A DNA stretch of 64,000 nt from Marivita cryptomonadis (lineage in GTDB: Bacteria; Pseudomonadota; Alphaproteobacteria; Rhodobacterales; Rhodobacteraceae). Both the position numbers and the translations under genes were made by a program. Below are positions 1 through 9,074 of this stretch, in pieces. The stretch spans positions 186,001 through 250,000 of the forward strand of contig NZ_JFKD01000004.1 in the NCBI RefSeq assembly GCF_002115725.1, written 5' to 3'. Numbering within the stretch: position 1 is the stretch's first letter; each line of letters begins with the position of its first letter. The notes beneath the pieces are model-generated. The model was not told the origin of the DNA. It searched no databases and was given only the letters and a program-made list of their open reading frames with translations.

Positions 1-108
1 AAGGCACTTTTCATGGAGCCGGGATTCAAGGACAATCCGCCGGGTGTTCCACTTGAACGTTCGTCCGCCGAGGTGATGCTCGATCATTTGCAAAGCCTTC
101 ACGACTGA
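1..108 (+). CDS. C-terminal fragment of an unidentified protein
   Basis: Frame 1 is open from the window edge to a TGA at 106-108 and gives the last 35 residues of a protein, ending in LDHLQSLHD. The gene starts outside the window, so family and function cannot be judged. The 42-bp gap to the next gene on the same strand suggests the two could be co-transcribed. Confidence 0.5.
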   Translation, partial: KALFMEPGFKDNPPGVPLERSSAEVMLDHLQSLHD

Positions 109-149
109 TACGTCTGCGCATCCTGACCCGCTACCAAGGAACACAACCG

Positions 150-557
150 ATGGGGCCTTTTCGCGGATTACACCATGTGGCTGTTATCTGTTCGGACTAC
201 CAACGGTCCCGGGCATTCTATACCGAAACGCTGGGGCTGACCGTGCTTGCCGAGAACTTCAGAGCGGACAGGCAGTCGTGGAAGCTTGATCTGGCGCTGC
301 CGGACGGCACACAGATCGAACTCTTCTCATTTCCGGACGCCCCTGTGCGCCCATCGCGCCCCGAGGCACAGGGCCTGCGCCACCTTGCCTTTGCCGTAGA
401 CGATGTCGCTGCGGTCAAGCGGATTCTCGAAGCGCAGGGCGTTGCTGTCGAGGATATCCGGATCGATCCCTATACTGATCGCAAGTTCACGTTCTTTGCC
501 GATCCTGACGGCTTGCCACTTGAACTGTACCAACAGGCAAGCCCGCCTACTGCCTGA
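150..557 (+). CDS. VOC (glyoxalase/bleomycin-resistance fold) family protein
   Basis: This is a 135-residue single-domain VOC protein of the short GloA2-like type. It opens with LHHVAVICSDYQRSRAFYTE, the usual first beta-alpha unit, and ends in a DPDGLPLELYQ motif. Candidate metal ligands are His8 or His9 near the N-terminus, a Glu in QIELFSF, His78 in LRHLAF and the Glu in LELYQ. The ATG follows an AAGGAA ribosome site. Substrates of VOC proteins (lactoylglutathione, extradiol substrates, others) cannot be told apart here. Its place just upstream of catB and benABCD suggests a link with aromatic catabolism, but that is inference. Confidence 0.8.
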   Translation: MGPFRGLHHVAVICSDYQRSRAFYTETLGLTVLAENFRADRQSWKLDLALPDGTQIELFSFPDAPVRPSRPEAQGLRHLAFAVDDVAAVKRILEAQGVAVEDIRIDPYTDRKFTFFADPDGLPLELYQQASPPTA

Positions 558-886
558 GTGGACAAGACCTGATCGCTAGCCGGTGCGCGCGCTGACGTTT
601 GACAAAGTTTGTGCTGCAGCCGGGCCGGACAACCGCGTCGCGATCCTGCAACATACGTTGCATGCCGGGGGCCACGATATCCCGTAGGCGGAGCGGGCCC
701 GTTCAAACTGCCGCGACCCTCCAACATGCGCTGTGCACATGACCGGTGCCTGCGGTGGCTGTTCTTTCTGACATGCGAAAGGCTGCAGCTACCCCGGATG
801 CGTCCTCAGGGTATCACCCAAGATCCGGGCCATCATCGACAGAAACGGTTCCGCATGGGCAATCTGCATCTCAACGAAACGACAAA
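558..886. other. Intergenic region upstream of the catB-ben operon
   Basis: These 329 bases hold no convincing gene on either strand. The open frames through it have no ribosome site and no recognisable protein. It should contain the promoter of the cat/ben operon. The only structured element I can support is the LysR-type half-palindrome at 809-826. Confidence 0.5.
809..826 (+). promoter_or_regulatory. Candidate LysR-regulator box upstream of catB
   Basis: GGGTATCACCCAAGATCC shares the 10-mer GGTATCACCC exactly with the perfect palindrome in front of catA at 12525-12542 (reverse strand). It lies about 60-75 bp before the catB start. A site shared by the two operons of one pathway, with a CatM/BenM-like LysR gene between them, suggests the regulator at 10554-11444 binds both. 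Binding is inferred. Confidence 0.45.
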
Positions 887-2050
887 ATGTGGAACACTCC
901 CGTGACCAAGATCGACCAGATCGAAACCATGATCCTCGATATCCCGACCATCCGGGGACATGTGCTGTCGATGGCAACGATGCGCACGCAGATCGCCGTT
1001 CTGGTTCTCGTCAAATTCTCTGACGGGTCAGAAGGGATCGGCGAAGGCACCACCATCGGTGGTCTGAGCTATGGCCCGGAAAGCCCCGAAGGCATCAAGC
1101 TGGCAATCGACACCTATATCGCTCCGGCTTTGATTGGCCGTGACGCCGACAACGTGAACGGTGCGACCCAACTGATCGACAAGTTGGTCAAGGGCAACCG
1201 CATTGCCAAGACCGCTGTAGAAATCGCGCTTTGGGACGGTCTGGGCAAGCGCCTTGGCGTGTCTGTGGCGCAGCTTTTCGGTGGCGCGGTACATGAACGT
1301 CTGCCGGTCGCGTGGACATTGGCTTCGGGCAATTCCGAAACGGATATCGCCGAAGCGCTGCAGATGATCGAAACCCGCCGTCACAACATCTTCAAACTGA
1401 AAATCGGCAAGCGGTCGGTGCGCGAAGACGTGGCCCATGTGGCCCGGATCAAGCAGGCTGTCGGTGAGGCTGCCAGTGTGCGGGTCGATGTGAACACTGC
1501 CTGGTCGTTGCAGGACGCGCGCTGGGGTCTCAAGGGGCTTCAGGATGCAGGCTGCGAACTGGTCGAACAGCCGGTTCCGGCGCGTTATCGCCGGGCGATG
1601 GCGGAATTGACTGGCGGGTATGAGATCGCCGTGATGGCGGACGAGGCGCTGAACGGCCCAGAAGACGCGCTGTCCGTGGCCAAAGCAAATGCCGCCGATG
1701 TGTTCGCGGTGAAAGTGGCGCAATCGGGTGGTCTCAAGCGGGCTTCGGAAGTCATCGCCATCGCCGAAGCAGCAGGTCTGGGCCTTTACGGTGGCACCAT
1801 GCTTGAAACTGGCTTGGGCACCGCGGCAGCGCTGCAACTTTTTGCAACGGTCGAGACACTGGGCTGGGGCACTGAGTTCTTTGGTCCCTTGCTGCTCACC
1901 GACGAAATTCTGGCCGAGCCCATCATCTATCGCGATTTCTGTGTCGAGATCCCCAAAGGGGTCGGCATCGGCGCGGCCCTTGATCCCGACAAGATCGCAT
2001 TCTTCCGCCGCGACGCCGGCAGAACCATCACAGCCGTTGCGGGCGAATAA
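887..2050 (+). CDS. catB: Muconate cycloisomerase (enolase superfamily)
   Basis: Converts cis,cis-muconate to muconolactone after ortho cleavage of catechol. The protein is 387 residues from this ATG and has the enolase-superfamily N-terminal cap and TIM barrel. Visible active-site elements are KLKIG (residues 170-174, KxK base), Asp201 in RVDVN, Glu227 in VEQP and Asp252 in ADE as metal ligands, and Lys276 in VKVAQSGG. The opening ETMILDIPTIRGHVLSMATM resembles CatB rather than mandelate racemase. A GTG at 902 is an alternative start that better matches usual CatB length. It is followed after 72 bp by benA, so catechol made by BenABCD feeds the cat branch. Confidence 0.9.
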   Translation: MWNTPVTKIDQIETMILDIPTIRGHVLSMATMRTQIAVLVLVKFSDGSEGIGEGTTIGGLSYGPESPEGIKLAIDTYIAPALIGRDADNVNGATQLIDKLVKGNRIAKTAVEIALWDGLGKRLGVSVAQLFGGAVHERLPVAWTLASGNSETDIAEALQMIETRRHNIFKLKIGKRSVREDVAHVARIKQAVGEAASVRVDVNTAWSLQDARWGLKGLQDAGCELVEQPVPARYRRAMAELTGGYEIAVMADEALNGPEDALSVAKANAADVFAVKVAQSGGLKRASEVIAIAEAAGLGLYGGTMLETGLGTAAALQLFATVETLGWGTEFFGPLLLTDEILAEPIIYRDFCVEIPKGVGIGAALDPDKIAFFRRDAGRTITAVAGE

Positions 2051-2122
2051 CCCGCAACACGACAACTAACCCAGCCAAGACGTCAACAGAACGCGTCGCG
2101 GCAGTCAGGAGGAGGACGACCG

Positions 2123-3511
2123 ATGTTCACCCAATCCAATCTCGATGAGTTCGAGGCTCGCCTTGATGGTGCCATTCAGGACGATCCCGAAAACGGTGTG
2201 TTCCGCTGCCGCCGGGACATCTTTACCGACGAAGACCTTTTCGAACTTGAGATCAAGCACGTGTTCGAAGGCAACTGGATTTACATGGCGCATGAAAGCC
2301 AGATCCCGGAGCCGGGCGATTACTTTACCCTGACCATGGGTCGCACACCCGTTGTCATCACCCGTGACAAGGACGGCGAACTGAACGCGCTGGTCAATGC
2401 CTGTTCGCATCGCGGTGCGCAGCTCTGCCGCTTCAAGCGTCGCAACCAGAAGACTTTTACCTGCCCGTTCCACGGCTGGACCTTTTCCAACACCGGCAAG
2501 CTGCTCAAGGTCAAAGACCCCAAGGGCGCAGGCTACCCCGAGCAGTTCAACAAGGATGGCAGCCATGACCTGACCAAGGTCGCGCGGTTCGAAAACTACC
2601 GTGGGTTCCTGTTCGGATCGCTGAGCGCCGATGTAAAGCCGCTGGAAGAGTATCTGGGGGAAGCCAAGCACATGATCGACATGATCGTCGATCAGGCGGA
2701 CGAGGGTCTGGAAGTGCTGCGCGGCTCGTCCACCTACACCTACGACGGCAACTGGAAGCTTCAGGCCGAGAACGGCGCGGATGGCTATCACGTGTCCGCC
2801 GTTCACTGGAACTACGTTGCCACCACAGCGCACCGCACCGACGATGGCAAGGAAGACGACATCAAGGCGACTGACGCGTCCAAATGGGCCAAGCAGCGCG
2901 GCGGGTTCCATGCCTATGACAATGGCCACATCCTGCTCTGGACCGAATGGGCCGACCCGACCAACCGCCCGAACTATCCGCGTCTTGAGGAATGGACCGA
3001 GCAGTACGGCAAGACCAAAGCCGATTGGATGGTCGGTGTGCTGCGCAACCTGTGCCTTTACCCCAACGTCTTCCTGATGGACCAGTTCAGCAGCCAGATC
3101 CGTGTGTTCCGTCCGATCAGCGTCGATCAGACCGAAGTGACGATCTACTGCGTCGCCCCCAAGGGCGAGAGCCAGGAAGCCCGCGCCCGCCGCATTCGCC
3201 AGTACGAAGATTTCTTCAATGCGAGCGGCATGGCGACGCCGGACGACACCGAGGAATTCCGGGCAACTCAGCGTGGTTATGCCGGTTCGGCACATGCCAA
3301 GTGGAACGACCTGACCCGTGGGGCGACCCAGTGGATCGAAGGTCCGGATGAGGACGCTAAGGCATTGGGCATCAACCCGCTTCTGTCCGGCGCCCGCACC
3401 GAGGATGAAGGCCTGTTCGTCATCCAGCACACCAACTGGTCGGAGCGCATGAACGCCGCCATCGCCAAAGAACGCGAAACGGCCCCGAAAGCCGCTGTCG
3501 CGGCCGAATGA
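2123..3511 (+). CDS. benA: Benzoate 1,2-dioxygenase, large (alpha) subunit
   Basis: This is the oxygenase subunit that dihydroxylates benzoate to the cis-diol acid. It has 462 residues. The Rieske [2Fe-2S] site is Cys94-X-His96 with Cys114-X2-His117 (CPFHGW). The mononuclear iron site is in the [13 protein letters not shown] segment, with His223 and His228 and bridging Asp220. The ATG follows a strong AGGAGGAGG site. Benzoate is favoured over anthranilate or toluate because a BenD-type diol dehydrogenase completes the operon and the cat genes flank it. A related substituted benzoate cannot be excluded. Confidence 0.92.
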   Translation: MFTQSNLDEFEARLDGAIQDDPENGVFRCRRDIFTDEDLFELEIKHVFEGNWIYMAHESQIPEPGDYFTLTMGRTPVVITRDKDGELNALVNACSHRGAQLCRFKRRNQKTFTCPFHGWTFSNTGKLLKVKDPKGAGYPEQFNKDGSHDLTKVARFENYRGFLFGSLSADVKPLEEYLGEAKHMIDMIVDQADEGLEVLRGSSTYTYDGNWKLQAENGADGYHVSAVHWNYVATTAHRTDDGKEDDIKATDASKWAKQRGGFHAYDNGHILLWTEWADPTNRPNYPRLEEWTEQYGKTKADWMVGVLRNLCLYPNVFLMDQFSSQIRVFRPISVDQTEVTIYCVAPKGESQEARARRIRQYEDFFNASGMATPDDTEEFRATQRGYAGSAHAKWNDLTRGATQWIEGPDEDAKALGINPLLSGARTEDEGLFVIQHTNWSERMNAAIAKERETAPKAAVAAE

Positions 3512-3523
3512 GGAGGAACGACA

Positions 3524-4051
3524 ATGAGCATTGCAACGCTTGAGCGCCCCGAAACCGCGCCCGCAATGGGCTTCGAAGAACTCCAGGCTTTCCTCTTTGC
3601 CGAGGTGCGGGCACTGGATGACCGCGATTGGGACACGTGGCTGACCTTCTATCACAAGGACTGCCCGTTCTGGATGCCAGCCTGGGACGACTACGACACC
3701 CTGACCGAAGACCCGCAGAACGAGATGTCCCTGATGTTCTACCCGAACAAGCAGGGGATCGAGGACCGCGTGTTTAGGATCAAGACAGATCGGTCTTCGG
3801 CCACGTCGCTGCCCGAACCCCGCACCAATCATTACCTGTCTGGGATCGAAGTGCTGAGCCGCGAGGGCAGCGAGATCAAGCTGCGCTTCAACTGGCAGAC
3901 GCTAAGCTATCGCTATTCCAAGACGGACCAGCACTGGGGCACGTCGTTCTACACGATCGACACCAGCGGACCCAAACCGCTGATCACCGACAAGAAGGTG
4001 GTTCTCAAGAACGACCACATTCATCACGTGATCGACGTCTACCACATCTGA
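3524..4051 (+). CDS. benB: Benzoate 1,2-dioxygenase, small (beta) subunit
   Basis: The 175-residue protein is a ring-hydroxylating dioxygenase beta subunit with an NTF2-like fold. It contains EVRALDDRDWDTWLTFYHKD near the N-terminus and RVFRIKTDRSS and PRTNHYLSGIEV further on, all typical of BenB. It is structural and helps assemble the alpha3beta3 oxygenase. It starts 12 bp after benA with an AGGAGG site, consistent with equal expression of the two subunits. Confidence 0.9.
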   Translation: MSIATLERPETAPAMGFEELQAFLFAEVRALDDRDWDTWLTFYHKDCPFWMPAWDDYDTLTEDPQNEMSLMFYPNKQGIEDRVFRIKTDRSSATSLPEPRTNHYLSGIEVLSREGSEIKLRFNWQTLSYRYSKTDQHWGTSFYTIDTSGPKPLITDKKVVLKNDHIHHVIDVYHI

Positions 4052-4079
4052 TCCCGGCCTTTCGGGAGGGAAAAGACTT

Positions 4080-4105
4080 CCGCGCACCCAAGGCAGGGTG
4101 CGCGG
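4080..4105 (+). promoter_or_regulatory. Strong stem-loop between benB and benC
   Basis: CCGCGCACCC (4080-4089) pairs perfectly with GGGTGCGCGG (4096-4105) around a 6-base loop, 18 bp before the benC ATG. No T-run follows, so it is not a classic terminator. It could stabilise the upstream benAB message or lower benC expression relative to the oxygenase subunits. A weaker 5-bp stem (TCCCG/CGGGA, 4052-4067) sits just before it. Confidence 0.6.
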
Positions 4106-4123
4106 CCAAGGGAGGAGCATGCC

Positions 4124-5146
4124 ATGACGACCTACAACGTTGCCCTGAATTTCGAAGATGGCGTCACGCGCGTCATCCAGTGCGATGACGACGAGAAGGT
4201 GACAGATGCCGCCTTCCGCCAGAAGATCAACCTGCCAATGGATTGCCGCGATGGTGTCTGCGGCACCTGCAAGTGTTTCGCCGAGAAGGGCGAGTACGAG
4301 CTGGAATTCTACATGGACGAGTCCATGAGCGACGAGGAAGCCGAAGCGGGTTATGTCCTCACCTGCCAGATGATCCCGGAAAGCGATTGCGTGCTGCGGG
4401 TTCCGGCATCCTCTGCCATCTGCAAAACAGCGCCTGAAGCCGTCGAAGGCGAAGTGCTGGGCGTTGACCGCCTGTCCGAGACATCCTTTGGCCTTCGGGT
4501 GAAGATGGCGAAGTCCTTGGGCTTTCTGCCGGGCCAATATGTGAACGTCACCGTTCCGGGCACCGCATCGCACCGCTCTTATTCCTTCTCATCCGCGCCC
4601 GGCGCTGATGAGGCGACGTTCCTCATCCGCAACCTGCCGGGTGGCGTGATGAGCAGCTATTTGGGTGATCGTGCCCAGCCGGGTGATGCTGTTACTCTGA
4701 CCGGGCCGATGGGCGCGTTCTACCTGAGACCTGTCGATCGCCCGCAGCTTTGGCTGGCCGGTGGCACGGGCCTCGCACCGTTCCTGTCGATGCTGGAACA
4801 GGTGGCAGAGCAGGGGTCGGATCACCCGATCACGCTGTATTACGCTGTGACCCGCGCCGCCGATCTTGTGGAGCTGAACCGCGTTAACGCGCTTGCCGAG
4901 AAAATTGGCACTGTCACTGTCATCACGATCCTTGCGGCAGAAGAAGATGCGAATGAGCGTAAGGGTTTCGTGACTGACCACGTCACAGCCGAAGACCTGA
5001 ACGACGGCAATTGCGATGTGTACCTGTGCGGCCCGCCGCCGATGGTGGATGCTGTGCGCGCGCATTTTGCCAAGCTGGGTGTGGAGCCTGCGAATTTCTA
5101 CTTCGAGAAATTCAACCCGACCGAAGCCGAGGCTGTCGCGGCATGA
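4124..5146 (+). CDS. benC: Benzoate dioxygenase reductase (ferredoxin-FAD-NADH)
   Basis: Passes electrons from NADH to the BenAB oxygenase. The 340-residue protein has a plant-type [2Fe-2S] ferredoxin domain first (Cys41, Cys46, Cys49, Cys81). An FAD domain follows with RSYSFSS at 151-157, then an NAD domain with GGTGLAPF at 213-220 and CGPPPMV near the C-terminus. The domain order matches BenC. Its stop overlaps the benD start (ATGA at 5143-5146). Confidence 0.92.
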   Translation: MTTYNVALNFEDGVTRVIQCDDDEKVTDAAFRQKINLPMDCRDGVCGTCKCFAEKGEYELEFYMDESMSDEEAEAGYVLTCQMIPESDCVLRVPASSAICKTAPEAVEGEVLGVDRLSETSFGLRVKMAKSLGFLPGQYVNVTVPGTASHRSYSFSSAPGADEATFLIRNLPGGVMSSYLGDRAQPGDAVTLTGPMGAFYLRPVDRPQLWLAGGTGLAPFLSMLEQVAEQGSDHPITLYYAVTRAADLVELNRVNALAEKIGTVTVITILAAEEDANERKGFVTDHVTAEDLNDGNCDVYLCGPPPMVDAVRAHFAKLGVEPANFYFEKFNPTEAEAVAA

Positions 5147-5922
5147 CACGCCGTTTCGACGATAAGGTGATGGTCGTGACCGGCGCCGCCCAAGGGATTG
5201 GCCGCCGCGTCGCGGAACGGGCCGCATCCGAAGGCGCAAATGTGCTGATCGTGGATCGCTCGCCTGCGCGGAATGAGGTGGTGAAGGCCATCCGCGCAGC
5301 CGGTGGGATGGCACAGGCAATTTCGGTCAACCTCGAGACATGGGCAGGCTGCGACAAGGCCATGCAAAAGGCCGTCGATCTGTGGGGGCGGATCGACATC
5401 CTGATCAACAACGTGGGCGGCACGATCTGGGCCAAACCGTTCGAGCATTACCAGCCGAAGCAGATCGAAGCCGAAATAAGCCGGTCGCTGTTTCCGACGC
5501 TCTACTGCTGCCGCGCTGCCATCGAACGGATGCTGCCGCGCGAAAGCGGGGTGATCGTCAACGTGTCGTCCATCGCAACGCGCGGGCTGAACCGTGTGCC
5601 CTATGCGGCGGCCAAGGGTGGGGTGAACGCGATCACTGCAAGCCTTGCTTGGGAAGTGGCCGAGCGCGGCATTCGCGTAGTGGCCACAGCCCCCGGCGGC
5701 ACCGAAGCGCCGCCGCGCGTGACACCGCGCAACCCCAACGCTGCGGAGGAGCAGCGCGAGGATTGGTATCAGACCATCGTCGATCAGACGATCCAATCCT
5801 CATTCATGAAACGTTACGGAACGCTCGACGAGCAAGCAGGACCGATCCTGTTCCTTGCGTCGGACGATGCCTCATACATCACCGGTGTGACTGTGCCGGT
5901 TGGTGGGGGCGATCTTGGATAG
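5143..5922 (+). CDS. benD: cis-1,2-dihydroxycyclohexa-3,5-diene-1-carboxylate dehydrogenase
   Basis: Oxidises and decarboxylates the benzoate diol to catechol. The 259-residue protein is a classical short-chain dehydrogenase with TGAAQGIG at 13-20, the NNVGG motif near 89-93, and a catalytic Ser142/Tyr154/Lys158 set in the VSSIATRG and PYAAAKGG segments. The ATG overlapping the benC stop is chosen over upstream in-frame starts because it gives the normal SDR N-terminus. It completes a benABCD operon. Confidence 0.9.
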   Translation: MTRRFDDKVMVVTGAAQGIGRRVAERAASEGANVLIVDRSPARNEVVKAIRAAGGMAQAISVNLETWAGCDKAMQKAVDLWGRIDILINNVGGTIWAKPFEHYQPKQIEAEISRSLFPTLYCCRAAIERMLPRESGVIVNVSSIATRGLNRVPYAAAKGGVNAITASLAWEVAERGIRVVATAPGGTEAPPRVTPRNPNAAEEQREDWYQTIVDQTIQSSFMKRYGTLDEQAGPILFLASDDASYITGVTVPVGGGDLG

Positions 5923-5964
5923 GCCCTGAGGAGGGGTCTGAAACACAACTGGAGGAATACCACA

Positions 5965-7137
5965 ATGAAACGCGCGACACTGGCGGCCCTTGGGCTTGCC
6001 ACCAGCTTTGCTATGCCTGCTGCTGCCGAAGACATCAAAGTCGGGCTGCTGCTTCCTTTCTCGGGCGTCTATGCAGCCCTTGGCAACGAGATTGAGGCGG
6101 GCTTCAATCTCGCCCTCGAACAATTCGGCGACGAGACCGACGCCACGTTCGAAATCATCCGTGAAGACACCGAAGTCAAACCGCCGGTCGCTCTGGGCAA
6201 AGCCAAGAAGCTGATCCTTCAGGATGATGTCGATGTCATCGCCGGGATCGTCAGCTCTGGCGTGCTTGGCGCAGTGCGCGACATGGTACACGGTGCGGGC
6301 GTGCCGCTGATCGTGGCCAACGCGGGCAATGACGAAGCGACCGGGGCCGATTGTTCGCCGTTCATCACGCGCATGTCGTTCTCGAACAGTCAGGTCAATC
6401 GTCCGATGGGCACCTGGATGCACGAGCAGGGCATCGGCAAGGTCTATACGCTTGCCCCTGACTATGCGGCAGGCCACCAGATGATCGACGCCTTCACCGC
6501 AAGCTTTACCGCGGCTGGCGGCGAAGTGGTCGGACAAGAGTTCACCCCGTTCCAAAAGACACAGGATTTCGGCCCGTACCTTGCCCAAGCCAAGGCAAGC
6601 GGTGCGGATGCGGTTTATGTGTTCTATGCGGGTGGCGAAGCGATTTCCTTTGTCAAACAGTACGACAGCTTTGGTCTGAAGGCTGAACTGCCACTCTATG
6701 GCTCCGGCTTCCTGACATCACCGCTTTACGTCAATGCCGAAGGCCCGGCGGCAGAAGGTGTGATCACTGCACTGCATTACGTGCCGACCATTGACAGCAC
6801 GGCCAACGCAGTATTTGCGGACGCGTTCACAGCGGCAAACGGTCGTGTGCCTTCAGAATTCGCAGTTCAGGGATATGATGCGGCACGTGCGTTGATCGAA
6901 GCCACGAAAACAGGCGCATCTGATCGTGCATCGCTGGCAAACGCGCTGCGCAACGTGAAGTTTGAAGGCCCGCGCGGCACGCTGTCGATCGACCCGGCGA
7001 CGAACAACGTCATTCAGCCGATCTATGTCTACGAAACGGTCGCTGGGGAAGACACCCTGACCCAAAAGGTTCTGGCCCAATTGCCTGCCGAGGCCGATCC
7101 GGTCAATGGCTGTGAAATGGCGCCTGTCTCCAACTGA
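5965..7137 (+). CDS. Branched-chain-type ABC transporter substrate-binding protein, probably for an aromatic acid
   Basis: The 390-residue protein has a cleavable signal peptide of about 22 residues (ending AMPAAAE). It is a type I periplasmic binding protein of the LivJ family, with VGLLLPFSGVYAALG at the start and a GYDAARALIEA segment near the end. It lies 42 bp after benD behind a GGAGG site and heads an SBP-HMGF cassette. In this setting I infer that it binds benzoate or a related aromatic acid rather than leucine. Confidence 0.85.
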   Translation: MKRATLAALGLATSFAMPAAAEDIKVGLLLPFSGVYAALGNEIEAGFNLALEQFGDETDATFEIIREDTEVKPPVALGKAKKLILQDDVDVIAGIVSSGVLGAVRDMVHGAGVPLIVANAGNDEATGADCSPFITRMSFSNSQVNRPMGTWMHEQGIGKVYTLAPDYAAGHQMIDAFTASFTAAGGEVVGQEFTPFQKTQDFGPYLAQAKASGADAVYVFYAGGEAISFVKQYDSFGLKAELPLYGSGFLTSPLYVNAEGPAAEGVITALHYVPTIDSTANAVFADAFTAANGRVPSEFAVQGYDAARALIEATKTGASDRASLANALRNVKFEGPRGTLSIDPATNNVIQPIYVYETVAGEDTLTQKVLAQLPAEADPVNGCEMAPVSN

Positions 7138-7145
7138 TCCTGCGG

Positions 7146-7171
7146 ACCCGGCCTTCTTTTCGAGGCCGGGT
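7146..7171 (+). promoter_or_regulatory. Stem-loop after the binding-protein gene
   Basis: ACCCGGCCT (7146-7154) and AGGCCGGGT (7163-7171) form a perfect 9-bp stem with an 8-base loop, followed by TCTTTATT. It resembles a weak Rho-independent terminator or attenuator. Placed between binding-protein and permease genes, it would allow more binding protein than membrane components. Confidence 0.65.
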
Positions 7172-7195
7172 TCTTTATTCCGAGGAGGGCCTTTC

Positions 7196-8065
7196 GTGGC
7201 ACATGATCTTGGCTTCTGGACACTTCAGGCATTGAACGCACTGCAATTGTCCATGCTTCTGTTTCTACTTTCTATCGGCCTGACGGTCATCTTCGGGCTG
7301 ATGCATTTCGTGAACCTCGCGCATGGCTCTCTATATGCACTGGGTGCATATTTTGCAGCCTCGCTGGCGGCAGTCGGTGGCTACTGGATGGGGTTCTTTC
7401 TGGCGCCCGTTGCAGTGGCTGGTGTCGGCGTCCTGCTGTATTCCGGTCTGATCAAGCGGATGCGCAAGTCCGGTCCAATGGCGCAGGTTCTGGTCACCTT
7501 CGGGCTGATCTTTGCAATGCTCGATCTGACACGCATCTTCTGGGGCGACCTTGCGCTGGGCATCGAAGTGCCTGCCTTGCTGGACGGGCGACTGGCGTTT
7601 CTGGGTGTCGAGTATCCAACCTACCGGCTGTTCATCATCGCTCTGGGCCTCGCGATCTTTGCCGCGCTGGCGTTTGTTCTGGCGCGTACCCAGATCGGTG
7701 CAATGATCCGCGCGGGCGTCGACAATGATGCGATGGCGGCCTGTCTTGGCATCAATGTCGAACGCTTGTTCTTCATGGTCTTTTGTTTTGGCTGTGCGCT
7801 GGCTGGGCTGGCGGGCGCAGTTGCTGCACCGCTCTTGAGCGTAACCCCCGATATGGGGCTGCAAATCCTGATCCCCACGCTGATCGTCATCGTGATCGGC
7901 GGGCTTGGGTCACTGAAAGGCGCGGTTTCAGGGTCGCTGATCTATGGCTTCGTTCAGACTTTCGGCGCAGTTCTGGCGCCGCAATTGGCGTCTGTTCTCA
8001 TCTACGCCCTGTTGGCTGCGGTCCTTGTGATCAAGCCGGTGGGCCTGTTCCCGGCGAAAGGATAA
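7196..8065 (+). CDS. Branched-chain-type ABC transporter permease (LivH family)
   Basis: The inner-membrane protein has 289 residues and eight or so hydrophobic segments. It has the LivH signature IGLTVIFGLMHFVNLAHGSL and the cytoplasmic loop IGAMIRAGVDNDAMAACLGI. The start is a GTG at 7196 behind GAGGAGG. Upstream in-frame codons would run into the stem-loop and the preceding gene. It pairs with the LivM-type permease that follows by 4 bp. Confidence 0.87.
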   Translation: MAHDLGFWTLQALNALQLSMLLFLLSIGLTVIFGLMHFVNLAHGSLYALGAYFAASLAAVGGYWMGFFLAPVAVAGVGVLLYSGLIKRMRKSGPMAQVLVTFGLIFAMLDLTRIFWGDLALGIEVPALLDGRLAFLGVEYPTYRLFIIALGLAIFAALAFVLARTQIGAMIRAGVDNDAMAACLGINVERLFFMVFCFGCALAGLAGAVAAPLLSVTPDMGLQILIPTLIVIVIGGLGSLKGAVSGSLIYGFVQTFGAVLAPQLASVLIYALLAAVLVIKPVGLFPAKG

Positions 8066-8069
8066 CCCG

Positions 8070-9074
8070 ATGTTTCGACATAATGCACTTCGCTATGCCG
8101 TGCTGGCGCTGCTTGCCGCCGGCGCGCTGTTTCAGGCGCTGACTGCCGAATATTTCGGTTTGGAAATCCTGACCGAGATCCTGATCCTCGCCATGCTGGT
8201 TCTGGCATTGGACATCGTCGCGGGATTTGGCGGCATGGTTTCGCTCTGTCATGGTGCGCTGATGGGGGTAGGGGCTTATACCTACGCCATTCTGTCGACC
8301 AAGGCGGGCATCGCGCCGCCGGTGGCAATGGCAGGCTCCATTGCGCTGACCGGGGTCGCCGCTTGGGTGATTGGTGCGATCTGTTCGCGCAGCCACGGCA
8401 TCTATTTCATCATGGCAACCCTGGCCTTTGGGCAGATGGCCTATTCCTACGTTTTCGAGGCGCCAATCTTTGGCGGTGATGACGGGTTGGGTGGCATCTC
8501 TCGGCTTGATCTGAGCTTTATCGGCGTGGACCTGAATGACAGCCGCAGCTTTGCGCTGTTTTGTCTTGCCCTTCTGGCGGCGATCTACGTCGCATCGGTC
8601 CTGATCCTGCGGTCCGGTCTGGGTCGCTCGTTGTCGGGTGTCATGCACAATGAACAGCGGATGCGCGCGCTTGGTCTGACCGTCTGGAGGGTCAAAGCGG
8701 ATGTGTTCGGTCTCTCCGGTATGATCGCCGGTTTGGCGGGCGCTTTGGCGGCACAGCACATCCTTTACATTTCGCCGGGTCTGCTCAGCTGGACTGTGTC
8801 GGGTGAGGCGCTGGTCGTTGTGATCCTTGGCGGTCTGGGCACGCTTGTCGGCCCGCTCGTGGGGGCTGCGGCCTTTGTGGTGCTCAAGCACGAACTAAGT
8901 GCGGTCACCACCTATTGGCATCTTGTCGTCGGGGTCATTCTAATCGCCGTCGTCATGAGCCGTGCCAACGGGGTCTTTGGCTGGTTTGAGTCCCGCTGGG
9001 GCGACCGGATCGAACGCCGCATGGCCGATGCCACGCGCAAACAGCAATCCGAGGAGGTGCTGACCGATGCTTGA
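8070..9074 (+). CDS. Branched-chain-type ABC transporter permease (LivM family)
   Basis: The 334-residue polytopic protein has the LivM segment LALDIVAGFGGMVSLCHGAL and GRSLSGVMHNEQRMRALGL, followed by VILGGLGTLVGPLVGA. It is the second permease of the cassette. Its end overlaps the next ATPase gene by 8 bp, which suggests translational coupling. Confidence 0.87.
   Translation: MFRHNALRYAVLALLAAGALFQALTAEYFGLEILTEILILAMLVLALDIVAGFGGMVSLCHGALMGVGAYTYAILSTKAGIAPPVAMAGSIALTGVAAWVIGAICSRSHGIYFIMATLAFGQMAYSYVFEAPIFGGDDGLGGISRLDLSFIGVDLNDSRSFALFCLALLAAIYVASVLILRSGLGRSLSGVMHNEQRMRALGLTVWRVKADVFGLSGMIAGLAGALAAQHILYISPGLLSWTVSGEALVVVILGGLGTLVGPLVGAAAFVVLKHELSAVTTYWHLVVGVILIAVVMSRANGVFGWFESRWGDRIERRMADATRKQQSEEVLTDA

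Noticed and set aside
1028..2065. 345-residue antisense ORF over catB
   Set aside because: Composition is biased to His, Arg and Gln as expected for a shadow frame, and catB is certain on the other strand.
2105..3832. 575-residue open frame antisense to benA and benB
   Set aside because: It is the high-GC shadow of two clearly recognised genes, with no ribosome site and no recognisable motifs.
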